DNA of 64,000 nucleotides from Megalonaias nervosa. Lineage: Eukaryota; Mollusca; Bivalvia; Unionida; Unionidae. Shown piece by piece: positions 20,850 to 32,744 of the stretch; position 1 is the stretch's first letter, and each line of letters opens with the position of its first letter. The translations under genes were made by a program, and so were the position numbers. The stretch lies in NCBI GenBank assembly GCA_016617855.1, contig JAECUM010091228.1, forward strand, positions 1-64,000, given 5' to 3'. Under the pieces are notes generated by a model. That model was not told the DNA's origin and ran no database searches. It worked only from the letters and a program-made list of their open reading frames with translations.

Positions 20850-23800
20850 GCGACTAAGCAGACCTCTTCAGGATAGCGCTGCTTACCTCCGTAGCCTGAG
20901 GAAGGGGCTTGAAAAGGTGCCCTAAAAAAAGCCTGCTTCAATTACCCCGACCAGATTACCGCGGCTGGAGGGAATCTCATTCTTGCGGTCGAAATACAAA
21001 GAAAACCCGAAAGGTTCCCCTTACTCTTGATGCGTGGAACATACGCTCTCTACTGGATCGTGCAGAGGCTGACAGACCAGAGAGAAGAACTGCCCTGATT
21101 GCAAGAGAACTTGTTCGCTACAAAGTAGAGATAGCAGCCCTGAGTGAAACTCGCTTGGCCGACGAGGGACAGTTGACTGAAGTTGGAGCTGGCTACACTT
21201 TTTTCTGGAGTGGACGTGGCACAGATGAACGTGGTGAGTCTGGAGTTGGTTTAGCTGTTCAGTCGAGTCTGGCGAAAAAGCTCTCCAGCTTACCAAAGGG
21301 AATTAATGACGGCTAATAATGCTGAAGCTACCCTTACCTGGAATAAAGCAAGCCACACTCATTAGTGTTTATGCACCAACCATAACCAACTCAGAGGAAG
21401 CCAAAGACAAGTTCTACCAGGATCTGGAAGCTCTGATTGCTTCAGTACCAAAGTCGGACAAGCTCATCATTCTTGGTGATTTTAACGCCAGAGTTGGCAC
21501 GGACCACACCTCGTGGGAGGGAGTTATTGGTAGAAACGGCATTGGCAACTGCAACAGCAATGGACATCTGCTCTTGAGGATGTGCGCAACATATGATCTC
21601 CTGATCACAAACACCGTCTTCCGTCCGCCCAACCGTAACAAAACAACTTGGATGCACCCACCCACTGGCATCTGATAGACTACATCTTAGTCCGTAGGAG
21701 TGATAGGCAGGATGTCCTTGTGACTAAAGCCATGTGTGGTGCTGACTGCTGGACAGACCACAGGCTACTGATATCCAAGATGAATCTTAGAATTCAACCA
21801 CCCAGACGTCCACAGGGATTTAAAGTCCCAAAGCGCCTCAACGTATCCAGGCTGAAAGTCTGCAACACTGAGTAAGCTCTGTCTGAAGCTCTGACAAGCC
21901 AGCTGGAAACCACAGTCTCTGATACCAACGAGGAAGAGCAATGCTGGGAGGCCTTCAAACAGCTGGTGTACTCTTCTGCATCTGAAATCCTTGATGTTAC
22001 TGCGCGAAAGCACCAGGACTGGTTCGGCGAGAACTGTGAAGAAATACTGTCCCTGCTAGAGGAGAAGCATCGTCTCCATCGTGCATACAGCATCGATCCC
22101 AAGTCCGCTACAAAGAAAGATGCCTTCAGCAGAGTCCGCCAAGTTGTGCAAAAGAAACTGCGCGAGATGCAAGACACATGGCTGAGCCGAAAAGCTGATG
22201 ATATTCAGTCCTTTGCCGACAGACATAACATGAAGAAATTCTATAGTGCTCTTCGTAATGTCTATGGCCCAGTAACAACAGGCACAGCCCCACTTTTGAG
22301 CTCCGATGACAGCACTCTCATAACCGAGCAAGAGAAGAAACTGAATCGCTGAGCAGAACACTTTGACGGTGTCCTCAACAGACCCTCTTCCATCAACGAT
22401 GAAGCGATCAACCGTCTACCCCAGGTGGAGATTAACGAGAGATTGGCTGACCCTCCAACAGTGCTGAAAACTCAAAAAGCCATTGAGCTCCTGTCTAGTG
22501 GGAAAGCTTCAGGAGCAGACTCCATCCCAGCTGAGATCTACAAGTCTGGTTGGCATAAACTAGTGGAAACATTAACATAGATGTTTTGTGAGATGTGGAA
22601 GCGGAGACGCATACCTCAGGAATTCAAAGATGCATCCATCATCCACATTTACAAACGCAAAGGAAATCGCCAATCCTGCGACAACCATAGAGGAATCGCT
22701 CTACTCTGCATTGCAGGCAAGGTCCTCGCCAGGCTACTGCTGAAATGACTCACAGAGCACCTTGATCATGGCCTACTGCCAGAAAGTCAGTGTGGCGTCA
22801 GAAAGAAGAGAGACACCATCGACACGATCTTTGCTGCCAGGCAGATGCAAGTAAAGTGTCAGGAACAAAATGTCCAGCTATACACCATCTTCGTGGACTT
22901 GACTAAGGCATTCGACACTGTCAGCCGGGAACGCCTTTGGAAGATCATCGCCAAATCTGGATGTCCAAAAGTCTTCATTGATATGGTGAAGCAATTTCAT
23001 GACGGAATGCTTGCCAGGATCCAGGGACAGAGTAACTATTCCGAACCCTTTGCCGTTACGAATGGTGTGAAACAAGGATGTATCTTAGCCCCCACTCTCT
23101 TCAGCCTCATGTTCTCCGCCATGCTGATGGATGCTTTTAAGGACAGTGATGTGGGAGTAGTTCTCCGTTACCGTTATGATGGAAACTTGTTCAACCTGAG
23201 GAGGCTTCAAGCCAAAACCAAAGTCCAAGTTGAGAACATTCGCGACTTCCTGTATGCAGATGACTGTGCCCTTAACGCCAGCACGGAGGCAGGCATGCAA
23301 CAGAGCATGGACCAATTTTCTACAGCGTGCACCAACTTCGGACTCACCTTGTCCACCAGCAAGACAGACGTTCTGCATCAGCCTGCTCCTGGAAAAGATT
23401 ACCTGGAACCATCCATCACTGTCAACGGCCAAGAGCTCAAAAATGTGGACAGGTTTACATACCTCTGCAGCACCCTCTCACAATCAGTCCACATAGACGA
23501 TGAGGTCAACACCAGGATTGCCAAAGCCAGCGTAGCATTTGGCAGACTCCGCTCAAATGTCTGGGATAGGAGAGGCATCAAGCTCGCCACCAAACTTAAA
23601 GTCTACGCCGCAGTTGTTCTCCCCACACTTCTCTATGCTTGCGAGACCTGGACTGTGTATAGCCGCCATGCTAAAAAACTGAACCACTTCCACCTGAGCT
23701 CCCTGAGAAAACTGCTGAAGATCAGATGGCAGGACAGGGTACAGAGGTGCTCAATTGGGCCGGCATGACACAGGGCACAACTCCGATGGGCTGGCCATGT

Positions 23801-24000
23801 TGTCCGCATGCCGGAAGAGCGCCTACCCAAGAAGGTGTTCTATGCAGAGTTACAGCAAGGCAAGAGATCTCACGGTGGTCAAAAGAAGAGGTACAAGGAC
23901 ACCCTCAAGGTCTCGCTGAAGAACTTTAGCATTGACCCTGACATCTGTTTTAGGGATCTTTACCGTGAATATTTTCCTTAACAATAAAACCTACTTATGT
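20850..24000 (+). mobile_element. APE-type LINE (non-LTR retrotransposon), nearly full length, inactive
   Basis: The element has a G/C-richer base composition than its surroundings. It has a 5' region, an apurinic endonuclease, a linker, a reverse transcriptase and a C-terminal tail, then an AATAAA at about 23,983. A second copy of the same family lies at 61,260-63,961 on the other strand. Target duplications are not obvious because the 5' edge is a microsatellite. Confidence 0.88.
20909..23981 (+). pseudogene. LINE endonuclease-reverse transcriptase ORF, broken
   Basis: The endonuclease reads AALSETRLADEGQ and, in a second frame, ILGDFNARVG, then in a third WTDHRLLISKMNL, so the catalytic Glu, Asp-Asn and His-containing motifs are all visible. 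The RT has FVDLTKAFDTVSRE, NGVKQGCILAPTLFS and FLYADDCAL with the active-site YADD box. A tail (LPTLLYACETWTVYSRHAKK ... [17 protein letters not shown]) follows. Frame changes lie near 21,310 and 21,650. In-frame stops are at about 21,873, 22,350, 22,578, 22,746 and 23,766-23,768. The same frame then runs to TAA at 23,979-23,981. Reverse transcription at the target site is known for the family. Confidence 0.87.
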
Positions 24001-24442
24001 ACAAAACACAAAGCACAATGCTCAGACATTGACACTGCACCAAAATATTGTATCGTTTTACAACTGCTGAGTAAAACTAATAAAAATAGTAAAAAGAAGA
24101 AAAAATAAAGAGCAAAATAATGGAATAGTCGCCAAATAATTGCTTTCAAATCATACTAATAAATGAGAAAAGTGGCTTTTTGGGAACATGAAAAGTATGG
24201 ATTTTATTACATATACGTAAACAAATCGATAAAATTACGAATTTTGCCCAGTTAGTGTGGATGATAATATTGCACGATTACTAATAAATTATAAAAATAG
24301 CATCAAATGACCTTAAAATTAAAATTAATCTCAGAGCATTCGAAAGTAAAATAATACAACTGCAAGCAAAAAGAAAATATATTTATCAACAAGGAGTTGC
24401 CATGAATAATTTGACGCCGAAGAGGGGGAATTTAACCCGTTT
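24001..24442. other. A/T-rich spacer between LINE and element C
   Basis: No gene or repeat is recognised. The last five bases before element C (24,443-24,447, CGAAC) are the left half of its target duplication. Confidence 0.6.
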
Positions 24443-24447
24443 CGAAC

Positions 24448-24680
24448 AGCAGCAGGGAAGGTGAACAGACCACTTTTTAGAGAAGTCCGTTTTTAAAATA
24501 ACGCTTCCTACTAAAATGAAAATAACGCTACACCGAGACTTCTAACCAACAGAGGTCGGTTTAACCGGGCTAGCGCATTTTTGCCGCTTGTATTTTCAAA
24601 CTTTTTATGCGTCCTCTTTTACCGACCCGGGACACTCACTGTTGGTCGTCCTCTTCCTCACCCAAACATTTTATCGAGAC
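24448..24680 (+). repeat. Left terminal inverted repeat of element C
   Basis: It begins AGCAGCAGGGAAGGTGAACA and continues through AGTCCGTTTTTAAAATAACG and CTTCCTACTAAAATGAAAAT, matching the right end in reverse. Further in, it resembles the element B terminal repeat (a motif of TAACGCTA-ACCGA, then a T-rich run, then GACCCGGG where B has GCCGGGTC). The inner end is too diverged to place exactly. Confidence 0.7.
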
Positions 24681-24885
24681 CCACTCGATATCGCGACCAA
24701 GGATCATGTAAATTTATCGTGATGAATCAATGAGGAATCGCTCGTGCTTTTGATAAGAATTTTCTGAATTTAATCATATCCATGTCCCCTGAAGACTAAG
24801 TCTGGTGGATGTTTCCTAGTAGTGTGGGTATCAACACTATTAAAGACAACCAGAAGACTGCAGTTCTCTCTGATCACTTTAGGTA

Positions 24886-25221
24886 TTAGTGTCCGCCTAG
24901 AGCTGGATTTGATTGTTTGTCTAGCATCAAATCATCGTATACTACGAGATTATTAATACATCCATCGAGATCATCCACAGATGGAGCATCGTTGGTGTGG
25001 GTGATAAAATCAATAATATCATTACCGTCCTTGTCCAACAATTTTGCATTTTCATTAAAATCTTTTCCCACTTGAGCCATCTCATTTATCAGGTGAAGCA
25101 ACAATTGCATCTTACTAGACCCGGATGGACCCATGATAATTGTACTGATAGAATTTGGTAGCGATGGATGATGCTTGATAGGCTCTTGCTTTTGTGTCGC
25201 TGAGAAATCAATGGCATTCAT
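24886..25221 (-). pseudogene. A32-like packaging ATPase, internal deletion and truncation (element C)
   Basis: From 25,221 on the - strand the frame starts like the element B ATPase (FSATQKQEPIKHHPSLPNSI). The P-loop reads IIMGPSGSSKMQLLLHL, where B has GPSGSGKTQLLL, so the P-loop Lys-Thr pair is altered. The Walker B strand NLVVYDDLMLDKQ is kept. Between them about 20 residues present in B are missing. The frame ends at 24,886 shortly after Walker B. Further 3' homology to B (24,650-24,885) is scattered. It is certainly inactive. Confidence 0.75.
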
Positions 25222-25245
25222 GTTGTAGGAATATGTAATAATTAT

Positions 25246-25678
25246 ATGAATTGTGTTCGATGCAGGGCATTCACCCCCACCAGTGGGTTAAAATCAATAA
25301 CGACGAGGAAAAAAAGCGTGTACTTACGGGCAAGTGTGTGAAATGTGGTACAGATTTATATCTCATGAAACAGGAGGAGATATCGTTGCTTCATTGGGAA
25401 AATTACCAGGCGCTTCATCGGCTAAATATTCTGACCAGACGCATCTCTCTGGATAAATTTATTGTGGTCCTGGAACCCAACGTGATATCCGACTTGACGA
25501 GAAAGATCAACCAAGACATGGAAAGTATCCATTAAATGCGATTCATCAAGCGTGCCACGTTTATGATGTCGCGAATAAAAATACAGATCTACAACAACAA
25601 CATATTGCAGACGTGAAGTTTATTTACAGTTTAAAGTCTGTAAAAAATAAATCTCTCACAGAATCGCTTGCTAATTAG
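25246..25678 (+). pseudogene. Zinc-ribbon plus PLA2-like protein (element C), broken
   Basis: The ATG at 25,246 opens with MNCVRCRAF, then after frame changes CVKCGTDLYLM completes a four-Cys zinc ribbon. The PLA2 part reads GGDIVASLGKLPGASSAKY, YCGPGTQRDIRL and the active-site region QACHVYDVANKNTDLQQQH, where the His-Asp of B (CHVHDVAY) has become Tyr-Asp. An in-frame TAA interrupts at about 25,456. The end at 25,678 matches the end of the B gene. It is divergent from the ATPase, with start codons about 25 bp apart. Confidence 0.68.
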
Positions 25679-25751
25679 CTGGTAAGATCTGGTATGAAAG
25701 GTAAACTACTGCTAGGGGCCGGTAATTTGTCGGCCGATTATTATTATTATA

Positions 25752-26542
25752 ATAGACACAATTTATTATAGCCCAAGAGGATATTGGAGGGGTAGAGCAG
25801 CGATTAGTAAATTTGCTGATGTAGCTGGTGTCGAACGTTCTGTTGCCGCAGACTGGTTAGCACGACAGGCAATATGGCAAATTTATCTACCACCACCTAA
25901 AAAAAATTCAGTACTCACATTTTGATGTTGGTATTCCGATGAGGTTCATCAAGAAGAGATTTTGTTTTTATCTCATGATACTCAACAAAGACAGCAACTG
26001 AAGTTGCATCTGCGTTTGAACGAGTTTATCAACGAAGACCCTAGCGATGGCCACAGTTGCTACAGGTTGATTCTGGCAACGAATTTCTTGGTGCAGTATC
26101 ATCTTCAATGAAACAACAAAACATTAAAATCAGACGAGGACACACCACAATTCATCACGATCAGGCAATCGTTGAGCGATTTAATCGAACACTTGCTGAG
26201 AGATTGCTTGGATATCAGTTTGCGCAGGAAATATCACTAAATAAAGTTCAGAAGGACATGTGATCTCGTGAATGGGTTTCAAGATTACCACGTGTGATAG
26301 CTGCGTTAAATAACAAAATTACTCGTGGAATTTCTATGAAACCTATCAACGCAATTACAAAAAAAGATCAACTGATCCTATTTGGAGTATGACCACACCT
26401 AAAATTTCCAGCGTGGTAAAAACCACGGATAGACCTGCAAATCTACAGACTAGATTCAACTGCTCCTCAACCTGGATTTGTCCGTGAACAATTACAAGTA
26501 ATTCCTGAAGATACACCATTACCACCGCCTTCACTTCTGTGA
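25752..26542 (+). pseudogene. DDE integrase (element C), broken
   Basis: This is the homologue of 39340-40319. The start codon position reads ATA instead of ATG. The N-terminal helix-turn-helix-like region (YYSPRGYWRGRAAISKF) and WLARQAIWQIYLPP are clear. About 100 bases of the middle of the catalytic core are deleted near 25,980. The second catalytic motif reads QVDSGNEFLGAV (Asp and Glu kept) and the third QAIVERFNRTLAERLL (Glu kept). A C-terminal stretch ends PGFVREQLQVIPEDT. Stops and frame changes are scattered, for example TGA at about 26,261. Confidence 0.78.
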
Positions 26543-27721
26543 AGGATTATTGGCTAGCAATAAGGCACTGGCTCCTCGACGTCGATTACACTCAAGACAG
26601 GTCAACATCACATTTTCGCGTGTATGGCCGAGACTACTATTAATTCTTATCCACGGTAAACTGTCGTGGGTCATAAGAAGAATACTGCCACAAAATTGCT
26701 GTGCTACAGCAGGCACAGTGATTATTTCGTTGTTGTTTCAGAGTTATGATAAATTCAGTATCAAGATCGAAGTCACGTTATTATTTTTGTCCGATCGCTG
26801 ATAATCAGCTAATTTTTTCCTTACTATATCATCGCAATTGCTTAATTATTATTCGTTGCGCAGTCTATGATAACTCTCTGTCGCTGAGACATTCTTCTGA
26901 CTCTCGACATTGCTAGATAAACAAAATTTGACCATTTGATCCGATCATCGACAATCCAGATATTTGTATTGGAAATAGTTAATCCTTGTGACGAATGAAT
27001 CGTTATAGCATATCCTAGAGTCCATCGTCAACGCGCTCTCAACAACACTCACAGGAACCAAAACAATATCATTAAGAACGAGTTTTTGCTTCTCATTAAT
27101 TCCAGAAATCTCAACTTCAATATTTTGTTTGCGTGTATCTGCTAGTCGATAACACAACGGCACAGGCAAATTTGAAAACTTTTCTTTTATGCGATAGAAA
27201 TAATTCCTGTTGAAGTGTATCACGAACTATCTTCCGACTTGCAACCATCAAATCAGTTGGTCTCCACATATTCCAAAAATCACTCATTGCAATCTAGGGA
27301 ATTACTACACGCATTATTTCACATTGAATTTTATCTGGTTGTTAGCTAACATTTTTAACTTTTTCAGTGTTGAATCAATAGCTCTATGATCCTCAAGTAT
27401 TTCCTCATAATAATCTACGAATTCTTTTAACCAGTCATGTGGCTATTCATGGCCAAAAGGTTGCGGTTGACACATAACAGCAGTCGAATCAATAACCAAT
27501 CAGAAAACATTTTTAATACCTCCAAGGATATAGTGCATATTTCATCCCAAATAATGATCTATGGGACGTATTTGTCACCCATTCGTTTAGGAGTCCACGC
27601 ATCTCCTTTCCATCTAAAGAAGCTGTGATAAGTATCAGTTTTAACTACTAGCTCTTTCATTTGTCAGGCGAGTCTGTGTGTAGGCGTCAAAACAACCATA
27701 TCAAGGTTCCGAAATAATTCA

Positions 27722-29027
27722 GACATCTATCTTTCACAAAAGCTTTTCATAGGCCAAAAAACTAAACAACAGTAGCTTATAAGAACTTAACAAACACATA
27801 AACGAAGCAAATAGGATTTAAAACAACAACATATCAGATGGATGTCTTTGAAATGTCGTTGGGACCTGAGTATTCAGCAAAGACATCTGTCTTTTATTAA
27901 GACCAACATCAAACATATAAACAAATTAAATAAAGAAACAAAATCATTAAAGAAATATAAATACAAACAATCAAAATAGGCTGCAACATCATTAAGGAAC
28001 AAAAACTAAAATTACAGGGCAAATTAAGAACGCACCTGCCTCCTCAGGCACAACGGACAACTAACCACAAACAATAACCACTCCAAACAGAATAGGATTC
28101 TTACATCTTTTACATACCACAAAGATGACCGCAGATTATCAATAAGAAGACAAATAAATTAATATGACCACAGTAATACCAACAAACCTAGGAGGTTAAA
28201 TAAGACCCAAAACTTAAACTATATGAGGTGGTCTAATCCCCAGGACGATCAGGCCCAGCTGCACAACGCGGCAACCAAAGCAACACAGGACTCACAACTT
28301 AGAATATATGAGGTGGTCTAACGCCCAGGGCCATCAGGCCCGGCTGCACAAAGCGGCACCATAAATAGCTAGGAATTACTTTAGAACTCCATTCACGAAC
28401 CATAAAATTAAGACATATAAGGTGATCCAACACCCAGGATCATCAGGCCCGGCTACACAATATAGCAATCATAACTAGATAATCACTAGGCGGTCACCGG
28501 AGTGGTACTAACACCTTCAAAACAGCACAGAATAATCTTCGAAATTGGGTCAAGACCATTTTCTTTTTCAGAAATGGGCTCAAAATTACAACCTGGAAAA
28601 CAAGGACGCCTTCCGTGTGCCTGAGAGCCTTCCAAGTCACCCGCCTACCTTCTCCTTCTCCAGACATCATAGCTAACAAGTGTGCCTTGCACATAAATGT
28701 GTCTGACAATACTTAATCCTAACAATCAGTAAATCTAAACCTGATTTTTTTCTTCACATGAGTGTGTGGGTCCATTCCCACTCATGTACTCAGGATAGTA
28801 TACACGGACATTATACATGAGTGTTGATTCTAATCCCAAACCTTACATACAGGACAATTGGGGCCCACAACCTGTAGGATAAATTAAATAGCTCTCTATG
28901 AGCGCAGTAATGCGCTGGGGATGAGGCACTATTTCCTTCCCAAGCAATCAATTAAATAGCCTGCTTTGCAGGCATAAACTAGTCGAACTTTCCCGAATGG
29001 GCAAAAGCGACTCTAATCTAAGACAAC
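27722..29027. mobile_element. About 1.3-kb insertion inside the helicase domain of element C
   Basis: Helicase homology stops at about 27,721 and resumes at about 29,028, precisely between the P-loop and the following strand, relative to element B. The inserted DNA has no coding motif I recognise. It contains three spaced copies of a 60-bp unit. Edges are approximate and no target duplication could be settled. Confidence 0.55.
28215..28475. repeat. Three-copy spaced repeat within the insertion
   Basis: Copies near 28,220, 28,303 and 28,413 share the motif TATATGAGGTGGTCTAA followed by CCCAGG, ATCAGGCC and GGCTGCACAA. Each unit is about 60 bp, with spacers of about 20-50 bp. It may be a decayed minisatellite or a modular non-autonomous element. 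Confidence 0.7.
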
Positions 29028-31091
29028 AAAAATCGCACGTTTTGTTTTACCACAACCTCCAGGTCCGTTGAGATAAACGGTTTTATGTCTGGCCACAGGA
29101 TCATATACAGATGGAGCCGATGAAATTTTTGACATCTGTTCATTTTGATAATATGTTTCTTCAGACCCGTAATCAGCAGATTCAGAAAAAGTATCTTTTC
29201 ATTTTTAATTCTCCACTCGCTCCATGGAGCGTTATAAAATTCCTAAATTACAATCATCTAACAAACCTATATTTTCTTCGTTGATATAAAGTGAATCTGT
29301 TGGAACTCTAACAGCGGTATCAGGAAATCTATTTGCCATCGAAAATAAATTTATTGAGACGTACGCTAGCATCGAAGATCTTAAATGAGTAATTTGCGGT
29401 GAATCTCCATCGATGTAACTTACAGATGTTCCAAGTTTTGTTCCATCTGATAAGTATGCATTATTCCGACTTATAAATATATTTTTCTCCGTTGTATCAG
29501 CAATTATAAAATCGAGCCCAGCATCGTCGATTATTAATCTTGCACAATGCCGTTTATAATCATATGATGCTCCTTGTGTAAATTTTCCAATTATTTTTCT
29601 GCCTAAATCCTTTTACTATTGCAAGCTCGCTAAAATCTTCATTATCAGGTAACCAAACCGTCCTTTGTGCACGATAGGATATTATTGCTTCTCTTACGGT
29701 TAACGATATTAAAACACCCACATAAAGCATATATTTAAAGAAAACAAATGTAACCCAACCACGATTATTAAAATGATATCCAAACCAATCACCAACAACC
29801 AGATGATAGCGTTCCGGCGATGCAAACTCAAATGAATCAATATACACGCGAATCCAGTTCAATCAAGATCTGGCAAGGGTCCATCTATCGCAACCCGAGT
29901 CATTTCGTGTGTAGGATGTCCAAATCTTTTGAAATATTCAGAACAAGCTCCCATTCCAAGAAAACTTCCAGGATAACATGCAACCATATCAAGCGAGATA
30001 AGATCTTTATAATCGTATCTGGTATTCCACAATCCGCCGTGTCTGTATTCAACACAACTTTTTTGAATATCTTCAATAAATTCCGATCCTGTCGGTTTCC
30101 ATAATTTTTTCTCCTGAGCATAATGATTAGCAACCGACGGAACAGTAAAACAATTACTTAATTATTGTTCCGCAGTATAATCATCTTTTGTGTATATCAA
30201 CGCCATGTTTTTCATTTCCGAGTGGAGGGACTCGATAAATATTAGGCCGTACAAACTGATCCTAATTCACAGATTCTGAACTTTGAAATAACCAAACTGA
30301 TACAGGATCGCTTTTACTAATTTTGTAAATAAAATTTAACAGTTCTATTTCGTGGAATTAATGTTGCGTTCGACGTCCACGCTTGCGCGTTATGATCAAT
30401 AATCTCTATCGTTGTTCCGTTTGATTTATAGTTTGCTTCGTGTAAAATTTCGCTTGTTAGTGATTTTATATTTATCGGAAATTTTAATTTCTCTTCCACC
30501 TCAGCAACGTCGCTGATCGTAGTGCCATTTTCTCTAACGTACTCAGCCCAGTCATTTATTTTTTACGTCGTAAATCCGTTAAACCATTTCCACGTATCGT
30601 GCTTGTGAATGTTCTAAAACTCTTTCGGCAACACAATTTAGCGTCGCAAGTTTCATTGGGCGGAGATCATCAACGCTAGGTTTATCATTCAGTGGATATA
30701 TCGCATAAACAACTGCCGTTACAAAATATGCTCGTTCATAATATGGTTTGTCAATACCAGTCAGTATTCCTGGTTTGGAATTTTTACTTAACGTTACAAC
30801 ATCTGCAGCGTTATGTGAATCCCGAACAGGGTCGCGTTTGTCACGAATAATCCAGGTGTCGTCTACAGCAGCGGTATCTACCGCTACGATACATTTTATT
30901 CTAAAATATATAATTTTGTTCGTCGAGATAATTAATGATTGTCCTTGCTTGTTGGTCATTCATTATAGCATCAAAGTCTTGTCTAATTCTGAATGTTGAC
31001 CACACATCGTTGCGAAACTTTTCGGGTTAACATCCCACATATTTTTCTAGTAATAAAATAATAATTTAAACAAATAATATTTACTACATAA

Positions 31092-31560
31092 ATGGAGCAA
31101 GATGAATTTGTAAAGCATCCCATCATCAAGAAGCATGAAGCGTCTCGTACTGGTGTGATTAGGAACTGTCGCCAAAAAAGCCCCAGTCGGTTTTGTTAAT
31201 AATGCTGGTTATCTTATATTTTGTGCTGGGAGAAAAATATATCTTTGTCACAAATTTATGTATGAATGTTTTCAGGGACTGATCAAAAATGGCCAAAAAC
31301 TCGACAATTATTTGAATTATTTGCAGGCTATACACAGAGTAGAATTATTAATTTGGAGGTACCGTTAAATATAATAAATCTGCAAGAGCAGTTATATCTG
31401 TTAATACAGAGACATGAGAAGAAATAGAATTTCAATCAGTATGTGTAGCTACCAACTATTTCTGCATTTTCCCAGCTTCGGTACAACGTGTCGCAGACAT
31501 TATAAACAGATCAGCATTTTCAAAGAAATGCAGGCAAAGCATATTATTTAAGTAGAACAG
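31092..31560 (+). pseudogene. HNH endonuclease relic (element C)
   Basis: After a short ATG-led head (MEQDEFVKHPIIKKHEAS), another frame reads VGFVNNAGYLIFCAGRKIYLCHKFMYECF, the strand-helix entry of an HNH domain. The next piece (LQAIHRVELLIW) matches the end of the HNH block of element B at 44,173. A NUMOD1-like tail may follow (VCVATNYF). It is multiply frameshifted. It stands at the same position, downstream of and divergent from the replicase N terminus, as the B gene. Confidence 0.5.
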
Positions 31561-31880
31561 ATAAATTCAATGAAGGGAAATAACTCTGTCAAGGAAAACA
31601 TTCCTTCAATGGAGAGATTAAAGAGTAACCTCGCTTGTATTTTATAACAACTTCCACTTATAAATAGAATTATTTTTTGTTGGTTTTTTAGTGTTTTTCA
31701 AAAACATCCTTGTTTTTCTGACTTGTCAGGTTTCTTGCCCCCTCCCGACTTTATCAGGGAAAATAGTTAAGAAAAAAGAGAAAAACAGATAAGCCACGCC
31801 TCTAAGGTGAGCTATTTTTGGATTTCCAAGTACTGGTCAGCTTATATATAAGTTCTGAAACATATGATAGTAGATAAGAC
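31561..31880. other. Spacer with no recognisable gene
   Basis: Nothing coding is supported between the HNH relic and the SINE-like repeat. Confidence 0.5.
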
Positions 31881-31884
31881 TTGT

Positions 31885-32070
31885 GGAAATTAGCGTTCCA
31901 CAAACCCGTGACTGACAAATTTGTCGACGGTTGCGCGATAAATCGCATTTTAATAATGGGGAGCGTCAGAATAAAGACAATTCATGCACAAATCCCCACC
32001 ATGTTGAACAACGTGGTGGGTGCTGAGTTTTGCACTCCCCGGGGTTTGATTTGGGGGAAGGTGTGCATAA
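31885..32070 (+). mobile_element. SINE-like repeat, copy 2 (body only)
   Basis: From CGTGACTGACAAATTTGTCG onward this matches the body of the repeat at 13,905-14,150: GGGG-GCGTCAG, a hairpin around CACCATG/GTGGTGGGTG, TTTTGCACTCCC and GTGTGCA. The tRNA-like head is missing or too diverged, so this copy looks 5' truncated. It sits inside element C and is therefore younger than that insertion. Confidence 0.55.
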
Positions 32071-32384
32071 AATTAAAAAATTAACGGAAAACAGGAGCCC
32101 CCCAAAAAATAGACAGTAGGAGTGATGAGTCCTCCACAAGTGGATGTAGCCTCAGAAAGAATGTCAGCCAGAAAGAAAATTGCCTCATTAAGGGTACCCC
32201 ATGAAGGGACCCCATGGAACGGCAAATACTGGCAAATTACTCATTACTCATACTGTCTATTTTTTGTTTTTATTCTAAATAAATATTTATTATATAATGA
32301 ATTCCGAAAATAATAATGCAATTATATCTGTGATAAAAAATTACATGATGATATAGAACTTTCTGATCAACTTGGTCCTGAAAA

Positions 32385-32643
32385 ATGACAAATGATTTTG
32401 GAATATTACAAGAACGAAAATACGGCGGAAGATTTACACTAGCAGCCGAATACAGGTTTATTAAATTACTCCAACTGGCAATAAAACAATCGCTTGTTTA
32501 TGTCGATAATAACGTCCGTCAATTCGTTTCATTCGCACAGGCAATTGCAAAAAGTTAGACCAGACTTACCACGCGAATATGAAATAAAGAAGTTTATGAG
32601 TTCACGTGTAAGACAGTTGAAAAAAAATTATGTGCGATTGTAA
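32385..32643 (+). pseudogene. Small basic hypothetical protein (element C), one frameshift
   Basis: The ATG at 32,385 opens 57 codons (NDFGILQERKYGGRFTLAAE ...). At the A5 run near 32,550 the reading passes to another frame with a basic tail (EIKKFMSSRVRQLKKNYV) ending at 32,643. No function is recognised. The composition would suit a nucleic-acid-binding protein. Confidence 0.35.
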
Positions 32644-32743
32644 ACAATCGGATTGTAAACACCTCGACTCTCTCAAGGACTTTGTCCCTGACTCTGTCAG
32701 GGGCGATTGTGAAAGTGAAAGTGAAAGTTATAACACCGAATAA
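32630..32743 (+). CDS. Tiny Cys-rich, acidic-tailed ORF (element C)
   Basis: This is a 37-codon frame starting MCDCKQSDCKHLDSLKDF and ending in an acidic CESESESYNTE. The head resembles the CDCDCDRD head of the zinc-ribbon protein in element A, so it could be a stranded zinc-ribbon start. The acidic tail runs straight into the minisatellite, which encodes SDSDYN-type repeats in one frame. Confidence 0.3.
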   Translation: MCDCKQSDCKHLDSLKDFVPDSVRGDCESESESYNTE

Positions 32744-32744
32744 T

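Larger units (their letters stand above)
26531..31030 (-). pseudogene. Polymerase-helicase-HNH replicase (element C), degraded and interrupted
   Basis: Read on the - strand from about 31,030: N-terminal region (TWIIRDKRDPVRD; KPGILTGIDKPYYERAY; LNCVAERVLEH), a middle domain (IEIIDHNAQAWTSNATLI), then the polymerase region (matching DMVACYPGSF of B at about 29,960-30,000), a helicase P-loop reading NGPGGCGKTK near 29,060, LTPTHRLA near 27,690, WDEI near 27,550, the SF1 motif V/VI region near 26,860-27,000 and a C-terminal GHTRENVMLTCLECNRRRG. A 1.3-kb insertion lies between the P-loop and the next helicase strand. Many stops and frameshifts are present. It is the best comparator for the B replicase. 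Confidence 0.8.

Noticed and set aside
28215..28475. CRISPR-like spaced repeats
   Set aside because: Only three degenerate units with uneven spacers, inside a transposon insertion and with no cas-like gene.
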